This document shows, in pieces, positions 22,467 through 32,721 of a stretch of 64,000 nt of DNA (its first letter is position 1; every line of letters begins with the position of its first letter). The stretch is from the NCBI GenBank assembly GCA_030762175.1, contig CM060834.1, forward strand, positions 25,346,001-25,410,000. Reading direction: 5' to 3'. The position numbers and the translations under genes were made by a program. Below the pieces are notes generated by a model, which saw only the letters and a program-made list of their open reading frames with translations, made no database searches and was not told where the DNA came from. Source of the DNA: Metallyticus violacea (lineage: Eukaryota; Arthropoda; Insecta; Mantodea; Metallyticidae).

Positions 22467-22570
22467 TCTATAAAAAATACGTACCATATTTAATTTTAAA
22501 TTTCAAAAGGGACATAAATATCAGCAGATGGTCTATAAAATATATACACCACATTTAAATTTCAAAAGGG
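22467..22570 (+). repeat. Two-unit tandem duplication (~62 bp period)
   Basis: CTATAAAAAATACGTACCA followed by TTAAATTTCAAAAGGG recurs about 62 bases later as CTATAAAATATATACACCA followed by TTAAATTTCAAAAGGG. The two units have diverged. It sits directly left of a microsatellite. Confidence 0.65.
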
Positions 22571-22592
22571 CTGTTCCCAAGGAAGCCATGTT

Positions 22593-22644
<52 letters not shown>
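22593..22644 (+). repeat. Compound (TG)n(GA)n microsatellite
   Basis: About nine TG units (22,593-22,611) run straight into about sixteen GA units (22,612-22,644), with no interruption. Such pure tracts are usually length-variable. Confidence 0.95.
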
Positions 22645-22645
<1 letters not shown>

Positions 22646-22702
22646 AATCAGCTGATATTTATGTAAGATTCATAACATTCCAGACTTTAATCAAACGGTA
22701 AT

Positions 22703-22785
22703 TCCATGGGTCCCTTGTAGACTTACGGCACGAAGAACCTCAAGTTTGAAAGAAGAGGCATCTGAGCAAAATTTATTGGTCGTTT
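22703..22785 (+). mobile_element. SINE-B body fragment
   Basis: CATGGGTCCCTTGTAGACTT and GAAAGAAGAGGCATCTGAGC match the plus-strand body of SINE-B (compare 4,028-4,100). Both the tRNA-like head and the tail are missing. The sequence then runs into an unrelated tRNA-like segment. Confidence 0.75.
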
Positions 22786-22821
22786 TAACCTATTGCGTTT
22801 CTGCGAACGATAGAACTCTGT

Positions 22822-22880
22822 GTTATAGCGTTGATCTGCGCCGCGGAGACCGTAGTTGGAATCCACCTTGGGTCTTACAC
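22822..22880 (+). repeat. tRNA-like SINE head fragment, third type
   Basis: GTTATAGCGTTGATCTGCGC resembles an A box region. AGTTGGAATCCACC about 25 bases later resembles a degenerate B box (GTTCGAATCC is usual). The two are spaced like internal RNA polymerase III promoter boxes. It differs from both SINE-A and SINE-B heads. No duplication or clear tail was found; the 3' side extends to perhaps 22,950. Confidence 0.4.
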
Positions 22881-22959
22881 ACTTCACGCGGACGTTTCCT
22901 CAACATTAAGACTGTATCTGCCAAAAGGGCTGCCCATCGACGACTTCCAAAATAAGAGT

Positions 22960-23900
22960 AAGCTGAATCTGAACCGCCCCTGAGTGAAACTGAAAATGAG
23001 TTGCAACGAGTTTCAAAGGGACGAATTAAATCCGAGGATGAGAATGAATGGTCTAGCAGTCAACGTCTCCTTCTAAGCTTTGGCGTGACCAAGGCATAGG
23101 GTTCTGCACATGCAAGCGCACGTCTCCCGCTGTATTTCGAAAGCTTAAAACATGTATTTATAATTGGTTAGTTTAAAGTCAACTGCCTAAAACGGCGAGC
23201 GAGTTCATCCCCCTAACACACATAATAGCCCGGATTATAACTGACCCTCACTAACGTTAGGTCATTCAAAAAGAGACGTAACACTTAACACTTGTCTCTT
23301 GTGTTTACCCTTCCTTGTTGCATAGTATTTATTAACTTCTTGGTAGCCCCCCATCCTATTAGTTTGGTCTTCCGTAAACAGTCACATCAGAGAAATTCCT
23401 GTTCTCGTACAAGGAAGAAAACTTTCGTGAGATAAACTGAATTTAAATTAAATTAATATGTGGCATCAAGTAGTTTACATACTCAAATTACATACCGTTA
23501 AATAAGACAAAATATTTACACTAAGGTTTGACAATCAAACGATTAAAAGCATATGTTAATTTTAAAATCATATTTTATTTTACAACATAATTAACATTCT
23601 AAGTCACTGGAATTTGGTTCAAAAATGCGAATACAAAGAATATGTGGCAATACGAACAACGTTGCATTGTCTCATTGCTTCCGAAGACGAACTGAAGTGC
23701 AAATGGCTCTCCTCTTGAGCATCGATTTTGAAACAATTCGTTGTCGACGCCGGAGCCAACGTGGGGCCACAAGCAGTGTCATAATTTTTTAATTTTTGGG
23801 GACAAATTAAACCGCTTCAAATTCTAGGAATCTTTAAATCTCACCTCTCTTTGCTTTTGACTTTTTCCTATGTTTTTACTGTTGGAAGCTCTGCTTAATC
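22960..23900. other. Unannotated stretch
   Basis: No element recognised. A GC-richer block near 23,640-23,780 contains no frame that I can match to a family. Confidence 0.45.
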
Positions 23901-23904
23901 GTAA

Positions 23905-24197
23905 ATTGTTGATTTATTTTATTTAAAGAAGCTCTTTAAAGTCTCAGGTTATCAGCGTCCCAATTCAGAGCATGAAACGACCGATAATTTTGTTCAGAGG
24001 TCTCTTCTTTCAAGCTTGAGGTTCATTTACGTGCGATAATACTACGACACGATACCCATGGTTTTATTTCCCTTCCAATGAGAGTCACACTTCAGATTTT
24101 TACGCCTGAAAAAATCCATCGTCCATGGCTGGGATTGAACCTGCGATCTTGGCTCTAAGAGGCAAACATGATTACAACTAGACCACCTAGACCGACT
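23905..24197 (-). mobile_element. SINE-B copy, diverged
   Basis: The minus-strand SINE-B is complete from tail (left) to head (right) but carries many substitutions. The B box region reads GGTTCAATCCCAGCC, and the A box retains GGTCTAGTTGTAATC. Short TAAATTG strings flank both sides (about 23,902 and 24,203), but they are too short to call a duplication with confidence. Divergence suggests an older insertion than those at 9.5 and 18.6 kb. Confidence 0.85.
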
Positions 24198-24204
24198 CTT
24201 TAAA

Positions 24205-27130
24205 TTGCGTCTTAAATGTTAGTTCCCAGAACAAGGTTTACAGGCCGCACAAATCGTGCTTGATGGACCGCATGCGATGCGTGAGTCTTGGGTTGGCCAC
24301 CCTTGCTATAAAGCTATAAACGATGGTATTAAAATAAACTGCAGAAAAGTACGACAAAAGAAATAACCTAAGACTCTACAACCCAATAATAAAAGCCATT
24401 TTTTTTTCATGCGATGGTGATACATAAGGAAAATGACAAAAGAAGACTCGAAACAATAATAAGATTCCTGAAAGCTTGAGGGATGAAAAATGTGAAAGTA
24501 ACCGGTCTAGTGGAAGATAATATTAGATGTCAAGAGGAATTGTATATCCTTATAAAGAGAAAACCCCTGAATGTCCAACGTTGCAAGCATTTATTTATAC
24601 ACCAGCAGGTTCGGAACAAGATAAGAATATGTCAATCACATTTTGCCATAAAACTGGACGAATATAATCCTGGTATTGGCAGAAGAAGAACTCCTGTATG
24701 TTTATTACTAAAATTACAATCTATGACTTATTTATGCAGAGTGCAGACGAAAATTGAATTATTATTATTTTGGATAATAGTTACGTAGAAAGCCAAAGTG
24801 AAATTACACTTGCACTGTTTTCGGATATCCTGAGTCACCACACATTTTTTAAATTAAACCCTGGTTGTAATTTCATGGCAAGTAGGTCATGGTGGTTGCA
24901 TTTTGCAGGGGTTTTAGGAATGAACAAAATTAGACGTCCTAAAACCGTCCCTAGTACATCACCAATTAGAAGATAGTTAATATGCACCGTGTGTAATTAG
25001 TAATTGTGATTATTTATAGATGTTTGATGTCATTCTCTAAAGAAACTTTATACTCCATTTATCATATATAGAGCTAAGACTGCAGTGTTCAGAGCTAACC
25101 AAAGTGCATATAATGTCATATTTTAGGTGAATTTGTATAATTGTATGTGATAGTGGTAATGCTCTCTAGAATGTGAATGCAGGGGCTGGTTTTCCTCCTC
25201 CCCATGGAGGTGAAACTACCCTGAGTTAGCGTGTGAACGCGCATAGATTACCGCTAGAAGGCAATGAACTTAACGACTGTAGGCTTTTCGAAGGCAAACC
25301 GAGGACCTATGGCAAAGCTTGTAGTTTAAGTAAAAAACCTAGCAAATAGAATATCAGGTAAATGACATTTTATTTGCTAGCCAGCCTATTAGAAAGGCTG
25401 ACATAGAAACGGCGCGAAATATCGCTTGGGTTTTTGGAAATAGCGTTAGATTTGCATTGGGTATAAAGGGACAACCCCCCACACAAAAGTAGTTTTTCAG
25501 TTTTCAGTTTTAAGCACGTAGTTTTCAGTTTTAAGTTTTTCGATTCAGCGTAGTTGCTGCGACGACGTCCGGCAATCAGATGAAGAACGGCCTAAGCCCG
25601 CGATGTAAATTTAAAGCTACGCTTATACGTTAAGCAGAGAACAGAATTCATAAATAATTTAGGCCAAAGATATTGGCATTGATATGCGCAACGATTGAGA
25701 ACACGCTTATACTTAAGCATTGTAATGAAGTAATAATTAATTTAGGCTAGAGATACTCGCCTGATCATCGGTCTTGCTAGGAACCTAGCAGCAAAGTCTA
25801 CTCAAAATTTCACATCATTTCACGAGTATAGAAGATTCACGAGGCCATCAATTTCGTTCCGCTCGTCTGTCTGAGTCAAAACAAGAGAATGCCAGAGGAA
25901 AACTGTCTGACCAATAAACATCAGTAAGAAACGTGGTGTTATATGTAGCCCTTTCCCTATACAGCTTCCTTCCCCAGTCCCGGTAAGTGGTAGCTCCCAA
26001 AATTTCAGCGGAAGACTCTGAAAAAGCTTCTGCGAGGAAGCAATTTTCATTATCTCATAATCATTATGACTCTGGAAACAATTTATTAATTGATGAAAAC
26101 ATTAATTCTAATCTAACTAGTGCAAGTTTTTGTACAGAAAGTAGAATGAAACAATTTATTCAAGATAACCACTCGGAACAGCTGCGTCGAGGTCTGCGGC
26201 CAACCATCATCCTCTACATCAGAGTGGCTCCAGTCCGCTACGAGTTAGCTCAAGACAATTACCCCAAATCTTTTCTCGCTAGCTTGTAGTCATTCCAATT
26301 CCAAAATCCAATGTCCCCAACCGATACCCTCAGCCCGGTAATTTTCTCTAATATTTCCATCTCCGATTAAACTACAAAAATAATATTTAATCGATATGCA
26401 ACTAATTTCTCCTCAAATTGTGTACATATATTAATTATACTTTCTTTATGTCTATATTGCTGAATTTAGTAGCAGTTAGCGCGGGTAAAGTATTTATGCG
26501 ATGACAGTGAAACAAAGGAAGCCAACGAAATTATTATATCACGTTCTCAAAAGTCAGGCATTGGCGGTTGTTAAATCAGCTGCTTAAGGCGTAATTTTTA
26601 TTGCTTATTTCGGAAAATTATACGACTAACGGACACCTGTACATATCTAATAATTAACTTTGTGTCATTTTATCATTATATCTTTCAGAGTATTTAATAT
26701 TTAGAAGCATTTTAGTACATTAATGCAGTATGGAAAGTAACTTTAGATAGTGATCTGAGTTCTTATTTCACCCATATTTAAACGTCCTTTTCGAGTCTTA
26801 CTTCCCCATCTATTCTTTCCGCTAGCTCTTTCTCGTCTTTTTTCTCATCACGAGAGTCTGCCTGGTGTAATCATCAGTGTCGCCAACTGCTGCTCGCGGT
26901 GACAAATTCTGTTCATTTCCAGCATGACGATGAGAGTTCAAGTTTCCACCGACCGGAGATTTGTCAATTGTTTTTGCCTCGTTTTAAAGTTACGTCTGAT
27001 ATACCAAGTAGTGTATATGAGGCAGGATACTGACAGAAGAAAAAATAAAGTTTACTTAGCGTTTATATTCCGACAATTTGAAAGAAAAACATCACGCCTA
27101 TAAATTATAAACTCGTAGCAAAATCTTAGA
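24205..27130. other. Unannotated stretch
   Basis: No element was recognised in nearly 3 kb. Frames at 24,483-24,788 (101 codons) and 25,987-26,289 (100 codons) are open but show no domain, signal peptide or motif that I know. A G+C-richer patch lies at about 25,180-25,330. These could be chance frames, remnants of unknown repeats, or exons without visible context. Confidence 0.4.
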
Positions 27131-27136
27131 AGAACC

Positions 27137-27224
27137 GAAATTTGAGCACTTCGAAAAAACGGGCAATTTTTTTTATCAACTGTATAGTAATAATTTGTAC
27201 TGTTTCCCACATTAGGGGAATAAT
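27137..27224 (+). repeat. Dispersed 90-bp repeat, copy 2
   Basis: This matches 21,026-21,117 in the same orientation, with scattered substitutions. The two copies lie about 6.1 kb apart in different flanking sequence. It may be part of a longer, unrecognised repeat family. Confidence 0.65.
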
Positions 27225-27302
27225 CACATTGCTCAAAAGGTTTGGTTTATAGTTGCAATTCTCAGTTCCAAGTCAGTAGTAGCAATGAATGTTTTATTGT
27301 AC

Positions 27303-27515
27303 CAGTTTTAGAATACACACAACTGTCTCATGGACCTTATGGCCTTACATGCTAATATCGTCCTTATAACAATCAAAATGGCCATACACACAATGCATAC
27401 GTGCATATATATACATACATTACATACATACATACAAATACTTCCATATATTTACGTTTTCTATTATTATTTTATACACAAATATTTTATACACAAATAC
27501 ATAAACAAAGTTAGT
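27303..27515 (-). mobile_element. LINE 3' UTR fragment, related to 47.1 kb copy
   Basis: The plus-strand segments TGCTAATATCGTCCTTATAA and ACAAATACTTCCATATA match 47,165-47,260 over about 200 bp, with small gaps and a variable CATA-rich stretch between. At 47.1 kb this sequence lies just downstream (minus strand) of a LINE coding tail, so this is inferred to be the 3' untranslated end of the same family. It is severely 5'-truncated and has no coding part. Confidence 0.72.
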
Positions 27516-27589
27516 ACTAAAAGTACCTACAGCATAGCAATTTGCTGTCAGTTAAGAGTTCAGAATCGACAGTTTGCAAGTTAGCGTAT

Positions 27590-28080
27590 ACTTTTCGTCC
27601 GGCAAGAATTTGATGTATGGACTAAGTGAATAATCGCGATAGGTGAGTAATTTATCCTTAGTGGACATAGCGCGTAGCCAAAGGAATCTTATTGTGAATA
27701 ATTCAGTTTAGACCGCGCAAAAGTGGCATAAGAGCGATTTTATGTTCTCCAGATTTAACAGCGCTCCATAGCCGTGAAGAAGATATGAATACTAATAAAT
27801 CGTATTTCAATAAAATTCACGAATTTTGTCAATCTTCTGTTAGCTTCCCGATTCCTTTTCCTCTGATAGAAAGATCACAAAATTCCAGCGCTCTCCAGAG
27901 CTAGGCCGAGGCACACAGCGATATATTTGGATCATTATTATTAGAAGAAGAAGAGATCGATATCAATACTACAATTAATTAACAATCAATCATAGCAAAT
28001 TAATCACCTATAAATAAATAATCATAGCCTTATTCCTCTTCCCCTTTACACACTTATAAATATATCGCAGTTTCTTTAAA
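27590..28080. other. Unannotated stretch
   Basis: No element recognised. The sequence is AT-rich with short ATTA runs, and I see no coding signal. Confidence 0.5.
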
Positions 28081-28084
28081 AGGT

Positions 28085-28162
28085 TATCACTAGTGATGAA
28101 ATTTGGCTACATCATTTCCATCCTGAGAACAAACCGCAAAGTTCTATGTGGAAATATCCAGT

Positions 28163-28196
<34 letters not shown>

Positions 28197-28690
28197 GCTA
28201 CATCTGGTTAAGTTATGGTCATCTCATTTTCGATGTTCAAAGAGCGATTTACATTCCTACATACACAACAGTAACTGTTCAAAACATATGTGTCCTGAAA
28301 ATTCTGCAAGGCCATATCTCACTATCTAAAATGTGACATTTTTGTGCAACAGGATAATGCACGGCCGTACATTGCAAATGTTATTGAGTATCTCACAAAA
28401 ATTAACATGAACTGTGTCCCTCATTCTCCCTATAGTCCACATATAGCCCCGTGTGGCCTTTTCTCTTTTCCCCAAATTGAAGAAATGCCTTCGTGGAAGG
28501 TATTTTTCATCCGAAGCTGTTGTGAAGCCTGCGGAGGCGATTCTGAAAGACCTGTTAAAAATGATTTTTAGTACGTGTTTGAAGACTGAAAAAATATGAG
28601 TGTTTTGGAACAGGTGCATTGCATCAAAACGTTCGTATATTCCGTCAGCAGTTTCCTGATGAAAGCTGAACGTTCTGGTCACAACGGCGT
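28085..28690 (+). pseudogene. Mariner transposase C-terminal half (lineage 3)
   Basis: TSDEIWLHHFHPENKPQSS contains the first catalytic aspartate (codon 28,094-28,096). QQDNARPYIANVIEYL holds the second (28,353-28,355). PHSPYSPHIAPCGLFSFPQ is the third region, but its expected aspartate is a glycine. The C-terminal tail with RCIASK follows near 28,610-28,630. A pure 28-base A run at 28,166-28,193 breaks the frame right after WKYPV and cannot be native coding sequence. The DNA-binding N-terminus is missing. Terminal repeats were not found. Confidence 0.85.
28166..28193 (+). repeat. Pure 28-base poly(A) tract
   Basis: An uninterrupted A run lies inside the mariner fragment. It could be the tail of a retroposed sequence, an expanded A run, or an assembly homopolymer artefact. 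Confidence 0.95.
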
Positions 28691-28749
28691 GCTTTCGATC
28701 GAGATGTCGGCATTATTGAAAAAAGGAGAAAGAAGCGCATGGTACTTGA

Positions 28750-29500
28750 GGAATAGGAAAATATTGTGATCGCTTTTGTGACAATCGGCGATGATCAGAT
28801 ATCTAAATACTAGTAAGTCACAGATAACAAACGCTTCGGCTGTACGTTTCATCTCAGAGAAGACAGGCAAACTTATAATTAAAACTTCGTTATCTGATGA
28901 CTGTCTTGAGTTCGTTGAGTTGAACGTGGAATTCAAATTTAATAATCTTCCTTCTTTGAGAAATATACCTGGTCTTCCACTGAAGAAAGTGACGATTGAA
29001 TTTACCGCAATTGATTTCTTGACATGAAATACATCGAAATGTATCTGTCTTTGTGTCAATAATACCACACTGTAAGGATTTTGGTGCGCATCCAGTTTTA
29101 TCTTGCCAAAGCTGCACGGCACCTACACCTGTGCCAAACAGTTCATTTTTATGACAGGCTGCATTCAAAATATTATTTGATTTAAATGTTAACAGTGATG
29201 TGAAAGTATCAAAACTTTCCATTTCATAAGAAAATATTTTTAGTATCAGTTTAAGCCCCCCCCCCTTCCAACATCTTGATGTTTGGCACTTTCAGCACTC
29301 ACGTTTCCACTCTTCAATCATCAATTATTTAGTTTGTTGCTGGATGGTAGGCACTGAAGTTTTGTGGTAACTTGTGAATTTATTTCTTTTTGTACTAACT
29401 GAATGTAAATAAAATTAATATTATACGAGGACCAAGTCAAAAGTCATGACAACTATTTTGTTTTTTCTCGCGAATAAGTAACGCGAAATATCTAAGTTAT
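28750..29500. other. Unassigned stretch with overlapping open frames
   Basis: Open frames of 78 to 147 codons overlap on both strands at 28,679-29,222, which is denser than in the neighbouring DNA. The minus-strand frame at 28,890-29,222 includes GTGVGAVQLWQDKTGCAPKS, but I recognise no family. It may be a retroposed or transposon-derived fragment. Nothing supports a working gene: no splice context, no conserved motif and no promoter. Confidence 0.35.
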
Positions 29501-29509
29501 ACATGGGTT

Positions 29510-30210
29510 CAATATTGGGGGAAAGGAAGATGTGCAAAGGGGCGGGACTCTGGAGGAAACAGTTTACAAACGAGGATTGGTTTAAATTAGATAGAAAAAT
29601 AGCCTTAATGAAAATCTTTAGCAAAGACAACAGGAATGTAGGGGAGTTCCTGAGCAAAGTTAAAAATAAACGAACTTGGGTACTAAGAAGGGAAATAAAT
29701 CAATTAACATTAAGGACTGCGTTTGTTTAATTGTATTAGGATTTAGATAAAGGTGATTATGGTTGGGAGTGGATTAAATTTCTATTAAATTTGATTAACT
29801 TATTGAGCTTGGTATTGGAAAGTGAACAAATTTAGTATGAATTTTAGAAATAAAAGGCATTAGTAGTTTGTAGAGGCTGTAGCTAGCTAACAAAACAATG
29901 ATATTGGTAGAGTAATGGAAAAAAAAATTATTTAGAACCTTGGGTTGGATGGAAGCCTGGTCCCGTGGAATTCCAGTAGGCTGCTACTGATGAACTGAGG
30001 ACTAGAGACTAATGCAATCAGGGTGGAAATATTGTATTTGTTTAATTATATTAGAACTACGATAAAGGTGATAATATAAAACCAATTATTGTATTTGCAT
30101 TTTTGTAATTGTGAGGGGGCATACCCAAAATGGCCTAGACCAGATTGGTGGAGGCCCCCTGGTAGTTCTTATCTGCATTTTTTTGTATTTGTTCTTATTA
30201 TATTAATAAA
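29510..30210 (+). mobile_element. LINE 3' end, ORF2 C-terminus and UTR
   Basis: The frame ending at 29,730 reads KDNRNVGEFLSKVKNKR after WRKQFTNEDWFKLDRKIAL. This resembles the extreme C-terminus of arthropod LINE ORF2 proteins, where a WREKW...NIGRFLYKxKxKWE pattern follows a cysteine-rich motif. The cysteine motif is not included, so truncation lies just upstream. The following ~480 bases would be 3' untranslated region. They include the text TGGAGGCCCCCTGGTAGTTC and end in a T-rich tract near 30,185-30,215. Confidence is moderate because only a short protein tail is legible. Confidence 0.5.
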
Positions 30211-30219
30211 TTTTATTCA

Positions 30220-30845
30220 TTCAAGTTACACATTGAAAGTGTATGGAACATACTTTCGAATGAAACCACCAGATGGGGTATGTGAGCAGAGCTGCGTGTC
30301 TCCACACTTGATGTTACCCGGGGCCCGCATTTCAAGCTGCAGTCCCGAGCAGCATCGAACGGCAGCGGAGAAATCCGAATTCCTCAGTCCTAAACGGGAG
30401 ATTGCGGAAAAGTGGGGACCCACAACGCACATGCCGCTTGTAAGAGTGTATATGTTGTATTATTTTTTTGTTAAACGTAACGTAACTTATGCGTTGTCCT
30501 CCGTAACTTTCTCTGTGCAATATGTTGTTCCATTTTATAAAACTGAGTTTTTCACTTTCTACCACGCGGTGTCTTATTGAAATTCGCAATTAATTCTCAC
30601 ACACACACACACTAACCTTAATCCTAGCCTCAGGTAAATCCTACAAGCCGGTGAACCCAGTGGTTTGTTGTGGCGAGCTACGGCCTGAGGGTCTACCTCG
30701 CCTCCTTTTCGTAAATATAAATCGAAGGGGATTGTGTACTATGTTAGCGAGTAAATAATTATAATGGTGGCAAATCTCCTTTAACCTCAGCAGAAAATAA
30801 ATTGCTACAGGAGGCAAGGATTTGAAACCTTCACATCTATCAGGA
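30220..30845. other. Unannotated stretch with (AC)n
   Basis: A short (CA)n tract lies at 30,598-30,613. A 163-codon plus-strand frame (30,089-30,580) overlaps the presumed LINE 3' end and this DNA; it contains no recognisable domain. Nothing else was identified. Confidence 0.4.
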
Positions 30846-30883
30846 CGCAACGGCCAACAAATTTTGCTCAGAGGCCTCTACAA
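30846..30883 (-). repeat. Short SINE-B fragment
   Basis: GCCAACAAATTTTGCTCAGA followed by GGCCTCT is the SINE-B body near its tail half (compare 9,609-9,640). Only about 38 bases are present. Confidence 0.65.
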
Positions 30884-30904
30884 TTCAACACGTCATCCCC
30901 TTCA

Positions 30905-31135
30905 TCCTGAAATCTCGCCAGTTTGCTTTTCTAGTCCCACAAGTGTGCAGCGCTTATCATTGTCTTCATGATGCGACATGTTTCGTAGAGAGTGCACTTC
31001 TGTACCTCAATTAATGTGGTACCCACTTTGCAAACATTTTCCATAAGTTCTGTAAAATGTAGTGCACTCTTTATTCCAGAAATCTTGTTTGCTTTTCTAA
31101 TCTCACAAGTGTGCAGCGCCTATCATTGCGTAAGC
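30905..31135. repeat. Direct duplication of a ~50-bp segment
   Basis: TTTGCTTTTCTAGTCCCACA followed by AGTGTGCAGCGCTTATCATTG (about 30,916-30,961) recurs as TTTGCTTTTCTAATCTCACA followed by AGTGTGCAGCGCCTATCATTG (about 31,089-31,130). The units are spaced about 170 bp apart and have a few differences. Confidence 0.75.
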
Positions 31136-31230
31136 ACTGTTCAACCACCATCACCCGTGCATGCTTGTCCGCGGACTTAGGACGCCCACTTCGAAACAGA
31201 TCGGCAGTCGGCATTGTGTCCATTTCGTCA
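31050..31230 (-). pseudogene. Possible Tc1/mariner DNA-binding fragment
   Basis: On the minus strand, RSGRPKSADKHARVMVVEQC followed by RNDRRCTLVRLEKQT resembles the linker and second helix-turn-helix of Tc1/mariner transposases (SGRP... DRR.T.R...). No catalytic motif follows. The evidence is one short segment, so chance similarity cannot be excluded. Confidence 0.4.
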
Positions 31231-31349
31231 TGTTCGATTGGGAGGGCGGGCACATACAGTGCTTTCTGTAGCCCCGTGGTATTCTTATGCACTCCTGCTG
31301 CGGAGAAATTCTATTTTTCACATACCTACGTTCACCTTTCGTGACCACT

Positions 31350-32715
31350 GTTGCTCACGAACTGAATTTCGGGGCGTGCTGAGGCACGCAACTCTGTTCA
31401 CATATAGCATCTGGTGACTTCATTCAAAAGTACATTCCATAAGTCGTGTTTCTTAGATTTTTCATGTTTTCCCTTGTTCACGGCCTATGACTTATCCTTA
31501 TATTTTAAGTAATTTACTTTGTGACCATTGGAAGAGAAAATTTGAATTACAAAACAACCAAATCCAAGTATTAATTCGAGTCAAACTATATTTTAAAATA
31601 GAGAAATATACAATACTTCCTGTAGAGACAGGTTTCATGCTGAAGATTCCAGAATTTAATAAAAAATTCGATAATTTTGTTGGTATGGAAACCAGAAGAA
31701 TGAAGCTTTATGTATTAATCGGCTATAAAGATTCTATATTCAGCAGTAGCAGTGGCAGCCGTGAAGTTGTGCACTCCTGTTTAAGGTGCCGCGAGCCGCC
31801 GCTGAGTGCTAGTTGAAGTTGCTGAAGTAAATCTTTTGAATTAAGGAATGGTCATAACCTAAATGTATAATTTCATTTTCCACTGTTGGTTGATACGACC
31901 GCTTACCTCATCAATGCGAAATCTTATATTCTATCTCAAAGCGGAAGGCGGCTAGAAAGCACGGCTGGCTAATTTATCAATAGGCAAAGGCACATAAATC
32001 TTGTACATTTTACACATTTTCAGAATTTTAGCTCTTTAAACTCGGGGCCAAGCGGTATATTTAAATTATGACCTATATTTTCGCTTAAGCTCGACGATTT
32101 GTGTACAGGCAGTAAACATTTGCCTTTTCTGTTTATCCATGGACCTTTTTGTATACTAGCAAGAAGAAAGCAAGGCTTTTACCAGGAGTGTTTGAGTCTG
32201 ATCCTTCGAAGGAAATAGAAGCGAAAGCAAAGGCAGAATAAAGAAAGAAAAACTAGAAGCAGGTTACTTATACATAAAGAGCAGCTGTATAGGACGACTT
32301 GCGATGTCTTGGATAAATTATTTACGCTTAGCATTCAAGTGTCAGGTCTATGCATTTCTATTAGACCTTACTCGCACAAAGGCCCAGCTATTCAGTGTTC
32401 TACCGCACAAGATATTCAAACACCAAGGCAAAAGGACTTGCAAGAATGATAAAAAGACGATATATGTTCCACATTTTAGGAAGATAGAGAAGAAAGTAAA
32501 AGAAAGTTTTCTTTTTAAAAGGTGTGAGAATCTCGGTGGCGCAACAACCACTTCCGAGTAGTTCAGTTTTTTCAGCACTGTAGCCTTCACTTTGTTTTCT
32601 TACCAATTTGCTATTTCGAATGCAACTTCCTGTAGGATGCCATATGAAGATTTTTCTCCAAAGTTTGCTCCAGTTGGACGCTAAAGAACCTACGAACACT
32701 GTGTTCGTTTTGGCC
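31350..32715. other. Unannotated stretch
   Basis: A 109-codon plus-strand frame at 31,487-31,816 and an 85-codon frame at 32,304-32,561 have no domain I can name. No transposon ends or tRNA-like promoters were seen. Confidence 0.45.
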
Positions 32716-32721
32716 TAAATA

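Noticed and set aside
25987..26289. 100-codon frame as a candidate host exon
   Set aside because: No domain, no good splice or promoter context and no similarity I can recall. It is left unassigned.
30089..30580. 163-codon plus-strand open frame, the longest in the window
   Set aside because: It starts inside the presumed LINE 3' UTR, has no recognised domain, and its composition looks like translated AT-rich non-coding DNA. I found no basis to call it a gene.
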